The notes below the pieces were generated by a model. That model saw nothing but the letters and a program-made list of their open reading frames with translations, searched no databases and was not told the origin of the DNA. Shown here piece by piece: positions 1 through 11,414 of a stretch of 64,000 nt of DNA. The stretch covers positions 1-64,000 of the forward strand of contig JAIQCW010000047.1 of NCBI GenBank assembly GCA_020283715.1, read 5' to 3'. Numbering within the stretch: position 1 is the stretch's first letter; each line of letters opens with the position of its first letter. This DNA is from Cytauxzoon felis (lineage: Eukaryota > Apicomplexa > Aconoidasida > Piroplasmida > Theileriidae). The position numbers were made by a program, and so were the translations under genes.

Positions 1-178
1 TCTCCCCTTCCAGCTCCCGTAGATCGCTTCCAGGTTCTCCACTTGATGTTACATCTCATTACCTTCATAACTTCCACGATCTCTGGGAGTGGCTATACTC
101 TTTAGAGATAGGTAAATAGAAGAGCTGACGGCAGGATGAGGAGAGGTGGATAGGACCTCAGGTGGAATGTTGAGTGGA
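1..178 (-). repeat. Modular element cluster (B2, C) in ProRS intron
   Basis: Reverse-orientation modules: B2 (CCAGCTCCCGTAGATCGC) and C with hairpin CTCTTTAGAG, followed by a D palindrome and an A boundary. Far richer in GC than the flanking intron. Confidence 0.85.
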
Positions 179-558
179 AGATAGTGATTGGACTCAGACA
201 AATCAATGTAATGGTGTCGGTAATATTTAAGACTTATTGATGGATAATATATCATTAACTTGATTCCTTTTGTTGATTTTGATATATTTAATTCAATTGA
301 TATATAGGTGTGAAGATCCGGCTACGGAGGAAGAGGTAAAATTGGAGACTCAGAAATTATCACAAAATGTATGTTTACCAATATAAAATATCATTTAATG
401 ATTATACAAATTCAACTTTATAGAATGTTGGTGGTCGTACTGGTGGTATGAAAACTTTATGTATACCTTTAGATCAACCTGATATGCCAGAAGGTACAAA
501 ATGCTTTTGGACCGGCAAACCAGCAAAAAGATGGTCACTTTGGGGAAGAAGTTATTAA
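1..558 (+). CDS. Prolyl-tRNA synthetase, 3' exons (partial)
   Basis: These are the last two exons of a gene that begins before the window: 308-368 and 424-558, stop TAA at 556-558, joined across a 55-nt GT-AG intron. The reading is [20 protein letters not shown], then a glycine-rich stretch, [23 protein letters not shown] and the terminal WGRSY. That tail, with its cysteine/KPAK segment and final GRSY, is the C-terminal zinc-binding-like domain of eukaryotic/archaeal-type ProRS, which charges tRNA-Pro in the cytosol. Positions 1-307 are the 3' part of an upstream intron ending at TATATAG; this intron carries repeat-element modules B2 and C. The catalytic domain lies outside the window, so only the C-terminus is seen. 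Confidence 0.85.
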
Positions 559-689
559 TTAACAACTATAATCATCGCACATTAAAACTAATAATGCTAA
601 TTTAATTTTATGTACACATAATCCATAAATTTAAAATCATATCACATCATACACATAAGAACAGAATGATGAACCATTTTTCATAGATA

Positions 690-845
690 GGCCCTCCACG
701 AGATTACAACCTTATTTTCCACTAGGCATGTAGCCCTCTCTTAATTACCTATCTCTAAAGAGTATAGCCACTCCCGGAGATCGTGGCGAATATAATGTTT
801 GTTCTTCCGGGTTTAATTATTGAAGAATTTTCTTCGGTCCCCTTC
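690..845 (+). repeat. Modular element cluster (D, C, E), intergenic
   Basis: C module in plus sense (CTCTAAAGAG hairpin, CCCGGAGATCGTGG) preceded by a CCAC-type D palindrome; followed by E units (TTCTTCCGGGT). Confidence 0.8.
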
Positions 846-935
846 CTTTTAACTATCCACTTTGTAATCTCATTATAGTAATATCTCATATAAACACTAG
901 AATTGGAAAGAAAGTCGATACCCGAAAGTGATCTC

Positions 936-1115
936 CACCTGAGGTTATATCCACCATCTTATCCACATTCTCTTTGTCTTGCAGACAGCTCTTCCTTTTA
1001 GTTATCCTTCCGCTTCCCTGAGATCAGCTATGGGTGTTATGATGTTAGCTTCTACAGTAGGGTCAAGGTTAAAAAACACCATATAGGTAGGGTTGTGTGG
1101 ATAAAAAACACTATT
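936..1115 (-). repeat. Modular element cluster (A, D, B1, H), intergenic
   Basis: TCCACCTGAGG boundary, GTCTTGCAGAC palindrome, reverse B1 (CCGCTTCCCTGAGATCAGC), then an H-like unit (AAAAAACACTATT). Confidence 0.75.
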
Positions 1116-1417
1116 TCCACCACTTTTTAATCGTCTATTGAAGATATATCAATGAATATAACATATACTAACGTTATAATACAATTGAAGGATGATGTAT
1201 AGTTGTATGAATGTAGTTATGTATTAATATAAATAATTATTATAATATATATACTATATAACTACTAACATGATGTGTAGTATACTACCTATATAGTATA
1301 GTAATAGATTTATATAAATAATTATATTTCATAAAATTATTAAAATATTATAAGAAGATTGTAAATGATTGAGGGAAGGTAATTATTACAATAATTTACA
1401 TTATTATTAGTAATATA

Positions 1418-1560
1418 ACCTCAGGTGGAGACCTCAGGTGGAACCCGTAGCTGATCTCAGGGAAGCGGAGGGGGAAGTAAATAGAGAAGCTGACGGCAGG
1501 ATGACGAAAGGTGGTGATGTAACCTCGGGTGGAGAGCTGTCTGCAGGACGAAGAAGAGGT
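1418..1560 (+). repeat. Modular element cluster (A, B1, D), intergenic
   Basis: Two A boundaries in tandem, B1 in plus sense, CTGACGGCAG palindrome, A, and a GTCTGCAGGAC-type palindrome. Confidence 0.85.
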
Positions 1561-1670
1561 GTAGAGTTTGGACCTATATTGGAGTTGTTTTATAGAGATG
1601 GTATTTATAATAGCTGTTATATCGTATTATATGATTTTTATATGTTCATGTATATAGATTGGTAATTAGA

Positions 1671-2783
1671 TTAGGCATTATTTTTATGTAATAGATTATA
1701 GATGTATTTATTAATGAGTATGAGTAATATTTTGATTAATTTGTTGAATGGGAGGATGATTATGAATAGATTATATATAGAGTTTGTTAAATCGGATAGA
1801 ATAAATGTATAGATGATAATGATATGATGATCATCATCGATGATAGATTTGATAATGGGTAATAATATGATTCGATAATAGAAATATAAATTTGTAATAA
1901 AATTAGGTAATAGAATTAGACATAATTCTGGTAGATGATTAATAATATTAGAGATAATAATAAAAATTGGTTTATTATATAATTCATTTAATAAATCACC
2001 AAATAATAATATATATAAATTTTTAATTTTACTTGTAATTATAGAATTATTATTATTATTAAATTTAATTTTACCAAATGTATAATAATAAATTAAACAT
2101 CTAATATATTCAATTGGTGTTGATAATGTTATATTAGATAAATATATAATAAATGAATGTAATAATGTTATAATAATAATAATATGATAAATTTTTATTA
2201 ATATTATATTAAATAATTTTAATGATAATATATTAAAAATTTTATATATAAAATTTATTAAATATAAATCTATAATATATATATAATTTATTGTATCTAA
2301 TTTTTTATAATGTTGTATTAATAATATTATTAACCAACACCATAATATTATATTATTATTTAATATATTTAATATAAATAATTTTATTATTGTATTAAAT
2401 ATATTACAAATTATTAATATATATAATAATATACCCAATATTATTGGTAATATACTTAAATATATCTCATTTTTTATTATATATATAGATAATATCATTA
2501 TTATTATACTATATATTATTATACAATTATATAATGATAATAATGAATTATAATATATTATCCTATTTATTAACCATATTATTATATATTTTATATATCC
2601 TAATAACCTTAATGGTAAATACCAATCACAATATAACAATAATTTACATATTAATAATGATACATCATCCAATAATATCAATACACGTATCAATAATACA
2701 TATATAACAATCACATTAACAGATAATAATAATATCACATGAACCAATACAAGCAATAACTCATTCTTTATACCAACCACCAT
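1671..2783 (-). CDS. Hydrophobic multi-pass membrane protein, unknown
   Basis: Single open frame of 370 residues starting MVVGIKNELL and ending NKYIYNLLHKNNA. It is dominated by Ile, Leu, Tyr and Asn, with roughly eight to ten hydrophobic stretches able to cross a membrane, separated by short polar loops (for example HYKKLD near residue 160 and SIIDDDHH near residue 315). The extreme Ile/Asn content reflects local AT richness. I do not recognise the family. TAPT1 and PIG-Q types were considered because of length and topology, but no diagnostic motif is visible. A short TA microsatellite lies just upstream at about 2803-2822, and an element cluster follows from 2834. A further small 5' exon cannot be excluded. 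Confidence 0.55.
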   Translation of the reverse strand: MVVGIKNELLLVLVHVILLLSVNVIVIYVLLIRVLILLDDVSLLICKLLLYCDWYLPLRLLGYIKYIIIWLINRIIYYNSLLSLYNCIIIYSIIIMILSIYIIKNEIYLSILPIILGILLYILIICNIFNTIIKLFILNILNNNIILWCWLIILLIQHYKKLDTINYIYIIDLYLINFIYKIFNILSLKLFNIILIKIYHIIIIITLLHSFIIYLSNITLSTPIEYIRCLIYYYTFGKIKFNNNNNSIITSKIKNLYILLFGDLLNELYNKPIFIIISNIINHLPELCLILLPNFITNLYFYYRIILLPIIKSIIDDDHHIIIIYTFILSDLTNSIYNLFIIILPFNKLIKILLILINKYIYNLLHKNNA

Positions 2784-2833
2784 TAATACCTATATCATAA
2801 TCATATATATATATATATATATCAAACAATTCA

Positions 2834-3320
2834 TCTTCCACCCGAGGTCAAATCCACCTTTCCTTCGTCCTGCAGACGGCTTTCTCTATTTACTTCCCCT
2901 TCCAGCTCCCGTAGATCGCTTCCAGGTATTACACTTCCACTCGAGGTTATAAATCCTAATCTCGACGAGATAAGGTTAAAGTGACGGTATTCATGTTTGG
3001 AGGGATATCTCAATTAATATAAATTGAAATGAAGTAAGGATTAGTAAATCCAATAGAATCATCAAATTCCTCTTCAATGAGGTATTAACATTAGAAATTC
3101 ATTCAATATTCATCTTACAATCTTCACGAGTTTCCCCAGAAATTCAGTGTTTGCTTCAAATTTTGGAGTTTAAAATGAAGTTAGTGAAATTAGTGATTGG
3201 ACCTCAAGTGGGACCTGGAAGCGATCTATGGGAGCTGGAAGGGGAAGTAAATAGAAGAGCTCCATGCAATGGAAAAGATGGACCCAGGTGGAACGGCGAG
3301 TGAAGAAGATGAAGTATTAC
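2834..3320. repeat. Modular element cluster with long F unit, intergenic
   Basis: Reverse B2, then the F unit (about 2950-3200) with ATCTCG-ACGAGAT palindrome, then B2 in plus sense, a CCATGCAATGG-type palindrome and A. The F unit is close to identical, inverted, to the one at 5700-5965. Confidence 0.85.
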
Positions 3321-3553
3321 CTTCGGTGGACGACTGTCTTATTATATTCGATTGGGTAAAAACATACTTCATTATTAGTGTTGCGATGTAATATCCAGTG
3401 TCTGACTTTATAGTCGTAGAGTTCTACGAGTTGTGCGATATCATTGAAAGTAACTATGGGTAATTTAAGGTGTATTTTTTTTACAATGAATAGAAATACA
3501 AATAATGTGAGATATGAAAGGAACAAAAGAGTCCTTTTAAGAGATTTAACCAT
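3317..3553 (-). CDS. Small ORF with N-terminal hydrophobic segment, 3' end in element
   Basis: An ATG-initiated frame of 78 residues. Residues 4-25 are a strong hydrophobic stretch (LKRTLLFLSYLTLFVFLFIV) that could be a signal anchor. A polar part follows (IAQLVELYDYKVRHW). The last five residues and the stop come from element DNA, so the original 3' end is either spliced beyond the cluster or has been replaced. No family is recognised. The antisense of this interval has no competing gene. Confidence 0.35.
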   Translation of the reverse strand: MVKSLKRTLLFLSYLTLFVFLFIVKKIHLKLPIVTFNDIAQLVELYDYKVRHWILHRNTNNEVCFYPIEYNKTVVHRR

Positions 3554-4119
3554 TTTATATTATTTGTGCTACATTTTATAAAAGTGATAAAGTATAGAGT
3601 TAGACACAACAATTTAAATGAAATTAGTGGTAGAGATTCTTATTAGAATATTATATTGTTGAATTTATATATAATTATTATTTGATATTAAAAATTAATG
3701 TATATTTGATAGTTGATGTATACGGATATTATCCATGTGTATACCTCCTACTGTATGTACTAGGATTATACACACTTTATATCATCATTCCTGGGTTAAT
3801 CATCCATGTCTACTTTATATTAACGATGTCGTTGCAAGCCATTATCTTAACGACATCTATATGCGCTATAGGTGCGGTTGGCACCGTTGTACAGGAATCA
3901 TCAGATGGAATAACTGAAAATAATAACATCAACGGCAGATAATAGGCCATTAAATTATATTTTTTAGATTTAATTTTATATTGACAATATATATGGAATG
4001 TGTTTTAATTTTGTTTGCAGTGTCTGTGTATATATCTTATACACATTGTAGTCTACTTTGTTTTAATAGTATAAACTTCGTATAGATTTAATGCAGTTAT
4101 GTAAATTATATTTAATAAC
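3554..4119. other. Intergenic stretch upstream of the perforin gene
   Basis: AT-rich spacer. A 38-codon ATG frame at 3826-3942 begins MSLQAIILTTSICAIGAVGT, which looks like a signal peptide, but it stops after a short polar tail and joins no further exon that I can find. No element copy is present here. It probably contains the promoters of the flanking genes. Confidence 0.4.
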
Positions 4120-7100
4120 ATGAGATTTATTACAATCCTCAAGTTTTTATCCGCTTTCATAGCGTTATACCATCGTTTCTCGACCTTTGCCTTGAGGTCC
4201 AATGAAGGCGGATACTCATTAGACCAGTTACTCAACAGTAATCAAGGCCAGATGCATCAAAAAGGTACCTTTGAATGATCAAATCTTACACATTTTACAA
4301 CAGCCATAAAGAAACATTCACTTAATAGTGATAGTTTACTCGATTTATTTGGCAGTTCCGATGATGATGATGAAGAAGGTAAGTCTATACTTCTTGTCTA
4401 CTCGATCAGAAGGAACAATATGACTGAGTTGGTGTCTAACTATGGGTCTTCTCCACCTGAGGTCCAATCTACCTTTCTTCGTCCTGCCGTCAGCCCTTCT
4501 ATTTAGTTGTCCCTCCGCTTCCCTGAGATCAGCTACAGGTAATGTGCTTTACGTCTATTCTTCCGGTAATGAATATTTATTGGGATTATTATCTGAATCT
4601 TGGTGTCTATTATCATTATTATGGTGTTTTTTATCCCCAAATCCCCCACAACCTCACAATTGCCACGATCTCTGGGAGTGGCTCTACTCTTTAGAGATAG
4701 GTAAATAAAAGAGCTGTCTGCATGACGACCTCGGGTGGAGGACTAATGGAAGATGACATTTCATGTAGTGTAGGAGTATACGCTATTCCATGAATTAGAC
4801 AATAACATTTCTATTATAGACGATATATTTTCTTTGGATTCTGATGATGAAGATGAAAATAAAACTCCAGATGCTGCTGGTTAGTTTTTAGTTTTAATAA
4901 TTAAAAAATGACTTGTCACAGGTTCATTGAATGATTTATTGGGTTTGGCTACTAAAGTTATAAAGAAACCACAAGAAACTAAGACTGAAGGTGATTTATT
5001 ACCTATAGATGTTGTTATAATTAATTTTAGATGATGCAGATGAGTTCTTTAAATCAGGACCTAATCCTATAGAAAGTACGGATCAATCAAGACAGGAAAA
5101 TAAATTTAATACTGATGATGATGATATAAAGGATTTAATTGATCCAGATTATGGTAAAGATATTAATCTTGATTTATCTGGTGGTTATAAAGATGATAAT
5201 GTAAATTTACATGGTAGTCTTAATGTAAATAAAGATTATACTGATACATCTACTGAAGATATCAAGAAATATACAAAAGTACTTGATATACCCGATGGAC
5301 GTACACAAAATGATGATCAATCTATAAATTCCGGCTTATCAGCATCATTAAGATATCTTGGATCTGGTTATGATATTGTATTCGGTAATCCATTAGGTGA
5401 TCCTATTGTTATGATGGATCAGGGTTATCGTAATCCTGTAATTAAATTAAATTGGGATATCGAATATTCAAATAAAGATGGTGCCAATCTTAAAGAACCA
5501 TATGGAAGCTGGATCAGACCAGAATATTCATGCCGCCAAGCAGAATCTGTAAGTCCATTCTAATACACATTATAATCATATCCTCTATCCCATTGCATGG
5601 AGATTCTCCACCTGAGGTCCAATCCAACTCTTCTTCCACTCGCCGTGGTGGCTTTCTCTATTTAATTCCCCTCAAACTCCCGTAGATCGTTTTCGGTATT
5701 CTGCCTAATATCACTTCTTCAATTTTACCTTCAAAATCTGAAGGAAATCCTGAATTTCTGGGGAAACTCGTGAAGATTGTAAGATGAATATTGAATGAAT
5801 TTCTAATGTTAATACCTCATTGAAGAGGAATTTGATGATTCTATTGGATTTACTAATCCTTACTTCATTTCAATTTATATTAATTGAGATATCCCTCCAA
5901 ACATGAATACCGTCACTTTAACCTTATCTCGTCGAGATTAGGATTTATAACCTCGAGTGGAACCCGAGAACGATCTATGGGAGTTTGAGGGGGAAGTAAA
6001 TAGAAGAGCTGACGGCAGGAATGTAACTTCACGTGGATCATTAAAAATGTTCTTTTATATTTGTTTGATGATTATATGATATATTACAGATTGATCATAT
6101 AAATAGTGTTGAAGATTTTAAGAAGGAGTTATCGATGGATGCTCAAGCATCGGTTGGTGTACCATTTTTCTTTAGTTTTACTGGTTCGACTGGATATAAG
6201 AATTATGTTCGTTCGACTGCAACGAATAATATTAGGACATATATATTAAAGACATATTGTTTACGTTATGTAGCGGGTATAGTAAATTATGATTTGATGG
6301 AAACTACATCAGAATTTCAGAATGCAGTAAATAAATTACCAAAAATATTTGATACAACAAAATGTACATTAGATGTATTTAAAGCTAATGATAGTGATGA
6401 ATTATGTATTGATACTGTAACACCATGGATGAATTTTATTAAAATGTTTGGTACACATTTTACAACAATTGTACATTTAGGTGGTAAAATAACAAATCAA
6501 GTACAAATTAAGAAATCTGATGTATTAAAAATGCAGAAAAATGGAATTAATATTGATGCTAAAATTAAAGCAACATTATCATTACCATTATTAGATTCTA
6601 TTGAAGGTGGTACAACATTTAATAATGAACAAGATAAATCTTATACTGAAAATAATTTTAAATATGATAAACAAGTTATTGTTATTGGTGGTGAAGAATT
6701 AGTTGATAGTAAAGATATTAATAGTGTATCAACATGGGCTAGAGAATTATATAAAAAACCAATGCCTATTAAAACTAAATTAGAAAGTATTAAATCATTA
6801 CTTACATCACAATCACTCAAAAACTCATTCGATCTAGCACTCAAATTCTATTCTGAAACTTATGGTGTCACACCAGATGAAATCTATACCAAATATGGAA
6901 AAGATTATGGAATCGCCTCACTCGTATGTTTACATCCTATTCGCAATTCCACCTGAGGTTACAACCACTGTTCCACTCGGCGTGGAGCCTCTTCCAATTA
7001 CCTCCCCGTAAACGGTAGAGCCACTCCCAGAGATCGTGGCGAAGGTGGTGGTATAGATGGAATGAAGAGTAGTACTGGACCTCAGGTGGAACCCGTAGCT

Positions 7101-8774
7101 GATCTCAGGGAAGCGGAGGGGGAAGTAAATAGAAGAGCCACCACGGCGAGTGGAAAGATAGACCTCAGATGGACAACCCACTTTTGATGTATTGTATTAT
7201 AATATAATTTTAATATATAGGTTCAAAAAGGTCATCAGGTTGTTTATAGTGGAACTAGATCTGGTAGTGCTGTATGCCCGAATAAGACTGTAGTATTGAT
7301 GGGTTATTCTATGCTTATTCATAAATCTAAAAATAACATATTTGAGAAAGATGAATATGTAATTCATATCGCTCCATGTCCAGTAGGAGATGAAAAATGT
7401 ATCGTCACTAACGATTTGCAAAATACAGAAGCCAGAATCTGGGCCGTTTGTGGTACCGATCCTATACCACTTCTAACCCAAGAAACAGCAACATCCGTAG
7501 GAGCACCCGTATGTCTATACCCTTCATTAATAACAAATGTAACAAAGAAAACTTCTTCACCGGAGGTACATAAACATCTGTTCCACTCGCCTCCACCTTA
7601 GGTCCAATCCACCTTTCGTTGTCTTGCAGACAGCTTCTCTAATTACCTATCTCTAAAGAGTAAAGCCACTCCCAGAGATCGTGGCGTTGTAGTGGTTAGT
7701 GATGTAACCTCAAGTGGAACCTGGAAGCGATCCACGGGAGCTGGAAGGGGAAGTAATTAGAAGAGCTCCATGCAATGGGAAAGAAAGTTGGATTGGACCT
7801 CAGGTGGAACAGCGAGTGGAAATAGATGTGGATTGAATAGATATAGATGAATATTGATTTAATATAATTAACATAAATTTCATTTTAGGCAAAGGCTACA
7901 TGTCCAGCTGGTTTTTCAATAGCATATGGTTTTGCATTATCGGTTCCAAGGGGTAATGTAGCATTAAAGTCGGATGCTTATCCATGCAGAACTGGTACAA
8001 ATTCATGTTCACATGTATCATATGATACAAAAGGTGCTAATGCCGTCTGGATCGCATGTGTTGAAAATGGCGCTCCACAATTATCCGTACGTTTTTATAC
8101 TCCATAAATTACCACCTAATTATCGTCCATTGCATGGAGCTCTTCCATCTGAAGTACAACATTGTATGCCACTAGACGTGGTGTCTCTTCTAATTATCTC
8201 TCCCTTCGCTTCCCCGAGATCAGCTACGGGTTTTCCACTTGAGGTCCAGTCAACACCTTCTCACTGCCACGATCTCTGGGAGTGGCTCTACTCTTTAGAG
8301 ATAGGTAATTGGAAGGGGCTCCACGCCTAGTGGAAGAAGAGTTGGATTGGACATCTATTGAGGGATCATTGAATGAATTTAAATATTATTCTTCAGGATA
8401 TATCGAATCACACTATAAGTACAAGCAATCCGGTATGCTCATCTAGGAGTAAAGAGAATGTATTTGTTGATAATATGTGTCCACATAATTCATTATTAAT
8501 AGCGGGTATGTTATTAATTTCATATATATAATTTTTAATTTCAGGTTGGGATATGTATTTGAGTGATACTAATAATGCCTTGGATAAACGTTATGATACA
8601 TGTTCAAGAGGTGTTAATGGTTGTATTATCGATAAATATTTCCAATCAGATTCAGATTGTAGAGCATATTTTTCATGGGTATCATGTTTGAATGTAAATC
8701 TCGCCGAAATTGCTGAACATCAATTACGTACAGTAAAAAGACATAATGTAAATAATACAGATTTAAAACATTAG
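4120..8774 (+). CDS. Perforin-like protein with MACPF domain
   Basis: Ten exons: 4120-4264, 4304-4378, 4820-4879, 4922-4990, 5031-5548, 6090-6923, 7221-7508, 7889-8086, 8397-8505, 8545-8774. All junctions are GT-AG and keep frame, giving 841 residues. Residues 1-24 (MRFITILKFLSAFIALYHRF and four more) form a signal peptide. An acidic, low-complexity spacer follows (SSDDDDEE, DSDDEDEN). The MACPF domain covers about 220-540: YLGSGYDIVFGNPLGDP at its start, and the signature MFGTHFTTIVHLGGK near residue 408. A cysteine-bearing, beta-rich C-terminal part (about 566-841) matches the apicomplexan PLP tail. Such proteins form membrane pores used in traversal or egress. Introns 1, 3, 4 and 9 are 39-42 nt; introns 2, 5, 6, 7 and 8 are 297-541 nt and each contains repeat elements. 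Family assignment is secure; the stage and role are inferred. Confidence 0.93.
4448..4740 (-). repeat. Modular element cluster (B1, H, C) in perforin-gene intron 2
   Basis: A, D, reverse B1, H-like unit (GGTGTTTTTTATCCCC), reverse C. Antisense to the host gene. Confidence 0.85.
5605..6035. repeat. Modular element cluster with F unit in perforin-gene intron 5
   Basis: Reverse B3, F unit (5700-5965), then B3 in plus sense and CTGACGGCAG. The B3 pair makes the cluster a large inverted repeat around F. Confidence 0.85.
6948..7172 (+). repeat. Modular element cluster (C, B1) in perforin-gene intron 6
   Basis: A, CCAC-type D, C with the CCGTAAACGG hairpin, A, B1, CCACGGCGAGTGG palindrome, A. Sense with the host gene. 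Confidence 0.85.
7585..7820 (+). repeat. Modular element cluster (C, B2) in perforin-gene intron 7
   Basis: A, GTCTTGCAGAC, C with CTCTAAAGAG, A, B2, CCATGCAATGG palindrome, A. A nearly complete canonical element. Confidence 0.85.
8125..8350 (-). repeat. Modular element cluster (B1, C) in perforin-gene intron 8
   Basis: CCATTGCATGG palindrome, reverse B1, reverse C, CCACGCCTAGTGG palindrome. Antisense to the host. Confidence 0.85.
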
Positions 8775-9133
8775 ATTTAAAGATTTAATTTCACTCCTCT
8801 TATTCATTACATTTTAATACACATCAATCACTCTTTTATGTCATCAGCTTCTCCACTGAGGTCGTATCCTTGTCTTGCACTCGCCTCCACCGTAGGTCTT
8901 GCAGACAGCCTCTTCTATTTACTTCCCCCTTCGCTTCCCTGAGATCAGCTACGGGTAGTCCACTTGAGGTTACATCCAACACATCCTTCACCACGATCTC
9001 TGGGAGTGGCTCTACTCTTTAGAGATAGGTAATTAAAAGAGCTGACGGCAGGATAGACCTCGAGTGGAGAGCTCTCTGCAAGAGAATGCGAGGCTGTATA
9101 ACCTTCGGTGGAGGACGAATAGAAGGGTGTGAT
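8775..9133. other. Convergent intergenic spacer with element
   Basis: Spacer between the stop codons of the perforin-like gene (+) and SRP19 (-). Apart from short AT-rich ends it is filled by one element cluster (8852-9125). Confidence 0.6.
8852..9125 (-). repeat. Modular element cluster (B1, C), intergenic
   Basis: Reverse B1, a short G-like stretch (ACATCCAACACATCCTT), reverse C, D and A boundaries. Confidence 0.8.
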
Positions 9134-9972
9134 GTTAGATGATGGATTTCTTATGCATATTTAACGTCTTCTTCTTGTATTTTTCTTTTTGGATGATGTG
9201 CTTGTTGTTGGTTGAGCTTTAGGTTGACGTGATTTTAATTGTCCAATTAGTACCGATAATTCATTAAGTAATTGTTGTTCTATAGAAATTTATTACAATA
9301 GAATTCAATACCTACTTGATTTTATACGAACATTATCCTTATCACGCAATAATACACGTACTCTACCAGGTACCAACCAATCCCGAGGATATCTCTTCTC
9401 CTATAATGTTAATTTAAATACATAATAAATACTGTAACTATCATCACATTGTCAGCTTTTATCTGAGGTCGTCTTGCAGACAGCTTCTCTATTTACTTCC
9501 CCCTTCGCTTCCCTGAGATCAGCTACGGGTTCCACTTGAGGTTACATGATAACTTCACGTTCTTCCGGGTTGATAATTTTCGTTCCTCCGGGTATAATTC
9601 TTGTTCTTAGGGGTTGGACATCCTGTTCTTCCGGGGACAAATACCGAGGATGATCCACGGGAATCCGAAGGGAGGTAAATAGAAGAGGGGTCCACGCCTA
9701 GTGGAAGAAGAGGTGGATTGGACCTCAGGTGGAGAGCCGAAGTCGGGATTAAGAGAGTAGGATTAAACTTCAGGTGATTAACGTACATGTTCGATGACGC
9801 ATGGTATATTGATTTTATCGCAGACCGTTTTGATTTCATCTACGGTTGGTTTTGTGATGGCGATATTGAGTTTTACTCTTCTTCCTTTGGTTTGTGTGAT
9901 ATTTTTATCAAAGTATGTGGGATATAGTATGGTCCAGTTGGATGTATCGACATCATCATTCTGTTGTTCCAT
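9134..9972 (-). CDS. SRP19: Signal recognition particle 19 kDa protein
   Basis: Three exons on the minus strand: 9787-9972, 9316-9400 and 9134-9279, giving 138 residues, close to the usual 140-150. Residues 13-62 hold the SRP19 hallmarks WTILYPTYFDKN, TKGRRVK, KPTVDEIKTVC and PCVIEH. Exon 2 adds EKRYPRDWLVPGRVRVLLRD, the conserved tyrosine-proline-arginine and GRVRV core. The C-terminus is lysine-rich (SSKKKKYKKK), as is typical. The protein binds SRP RNA tetraloops and helps SRP54 assemble for ER targeting. The second intron is 36 nt; the first is 386 nt and contains an element cluster with E units. The perforin-like gene is convergent, 360 nt away. Confidence 0.9.
9455..9772 (-). repeat. 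Modular element cluster (B1, E) in SRP19 intron 1
   Basis: G-to-A variants of A, GTCTTGCAGAC, reverse B1, three E units (GTTCTTCCGGGT, GTTCCTCCGGGT, GTTCTTAGGGGT), then CCACGCCTAGTGG and A. Confidence 0.8.
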
Positions 9973-10044
9973 AATTATTATAAAAGAAGAGAAAATATTT
10001 AAAAAAATTATAAAATTTATATAGTGATTATCAATACATTTTTT

Positions 10045-11414
10045 TTATATTTCTGGAGTCTTTCCTTGTAATTCTTGTGACTCGCATAATAATAATAGTG
10101 CTATACCTATAAATTTATATACTATAAAGTATATAAATTCTAATCATACCTATTAATATACCGATTAAATTTCTTCTTGAATAAGAATTCATCCTATTAA
10201 TTAATTTATAATTCATTAAATATTAGAAAAAAAATATACCACATTGGTGCTACATTAAGCCTAGAATATAAATATTCATTAGCTGCTACTCCTATATAAC
10301 ATAAGGACAAGAAATATAATACAGTCCTTGATGCAACATTAGAATTATCTATAAAATTATTAAATTCTAATATTTATTACATACTAGATGCAAATGCAGC
10401 CGCTAATACACCAGATATTGCTGATATCTGACGATAATGAGGTATCCAACTAAATCTTCTCTATATATATATATATAGTTGATAAACTCTATATACATAC
10501 CTGTACTATACCACAACTCAAATAATGCTGTAACCCAGATTGTAACCCAGACTAAACATAATTAAAATTAAAGAACATCAAACATACCGTATACGCTAAA
10601 TATGTACTCAATAAATGTATATCAAATGTAATTATCGATCTTGAATATTGACTATCAACCTCTATTAATATTAATGTAATCGAAGTCTAATTCCATTTTG
10701 ATCTGACATAATACACTGAGGTCCAATCCTCTCCATCTGAGGTTACAGTCCTAGTCTTCTTTCGTCCTGCCGTCAGCTTCTCTATTTACTTCCCCTTCCA
10801 GCTCCCATAGATCGCTTCCAGGTTCCACTTGAGGTCTCCACTCGAGGTTATATTCACTAATTTCACTTGTTCATTTTTACTCCCAAAATTTGAAGGAAAT
10901 CCTGAATTTCTGGGGAAAATAATGAATATTGTGGAATGAATAATGAATGTATTTCTGATGTCAATACTTCATTGAAAAGGAATTTGATGATTGTATTGAG
11001 TTTACTTAATTCTATTGGAATCTTAGTTGAATTCATTGAGATATCCGAACAAACATGAAATTCGTCACTTTAGTCTTATCTCGACGAGATTAGTGATGTA
11101 ACCTCAAGTGGAATACCCGTAGCTGATCTCTGGGAAGCGGAGGGGGAAGTAAATGAAAAGGCCACCACGGCGAGTGGAAGACCTCAGGTGGAGAGCTGTC
11201 TGCAAGACGAAGAGAGGTTGGAGAGGATAGTTGGATTGGTCGTCGGGTGGAAGAATACTATTTTCAACATACCATCATGATAATTAGCGATTGTAGCGGT
11301 TGTGATGAGAGTTGTGATTGTGGTATATGAGGTGATATTGATTAGGGTTGGTATTTTATAAGATTGCCAATATTTATGATAATGTTGATATAATTGTTTA
11401 ATAAAATTGTTCAT
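10045..11414 (-). CDS. TMEM205-like (DUF4149) small membrane protein
   Basis: Seven exons: 11273-11414, 10588-10661, 10501-10551, 10385-10460, 10240-10366, 10150-10193, 10045-10106; frame is continuous and the protein has 191 residues. The middle reads HLLSTYLAYTSGLQSGLQHY and then RRFSWIPHYRQISAISGVLA, resembling the TMEM205 pattern of a helix, a surface with arginine-phenylalanine, and a second helix. Later hydrophobic stretches (VLYFLSLCYIGVAA, GILIGIALLLL) add two or more membrane passes. Family assignment is tentative; multi-pass topology is clear. Its ATG lies inside the last codons of the upstream seryl-tRNA synthetase, a 17-nt same-strand overlap. Intron 1 is 611 nt and carries modules B2, F and B1; the other introns are short. 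Confidence 0.6.
10715..11255. repeat. Modular element cluster with F unit in TMEM205-like intron 1
   Basis: Reverse B2, a diverged F unit (about 10850-11095), then B1 in plus sense, CCACGGCGAGTGG and A. Confidence 0.85.

Larger units (their letters stand above)
559..1670. other. Intergenic stretch with repeat elements, no gene seen
   Basis: AT-rich spacer between the ProRS stop and the membrane-protein gene on the minus strand. It holds three element clusters (690-845, 936-1115 and 1418-1560). An open frame from 1438 to 1665 is element read-through followed by AT-rich sequence and shows no protein-like features. Confidence 0.6.

Noticed and set aside
1438..1665. Plus-strand open frame of 75 codons
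   Set aside because: First 45 codons are element sequence and the rest is AT-rich spacer; no ATG outside the element and no protein features.
4379..8396. Introner-like elements that create introns
   Set aside because: C modules contain TTTAG and GGTAAT, which look like splice sites, but the frame-consistent donor and acceptor sites of all mapped introns lie outside the element in AT-rich flanks.
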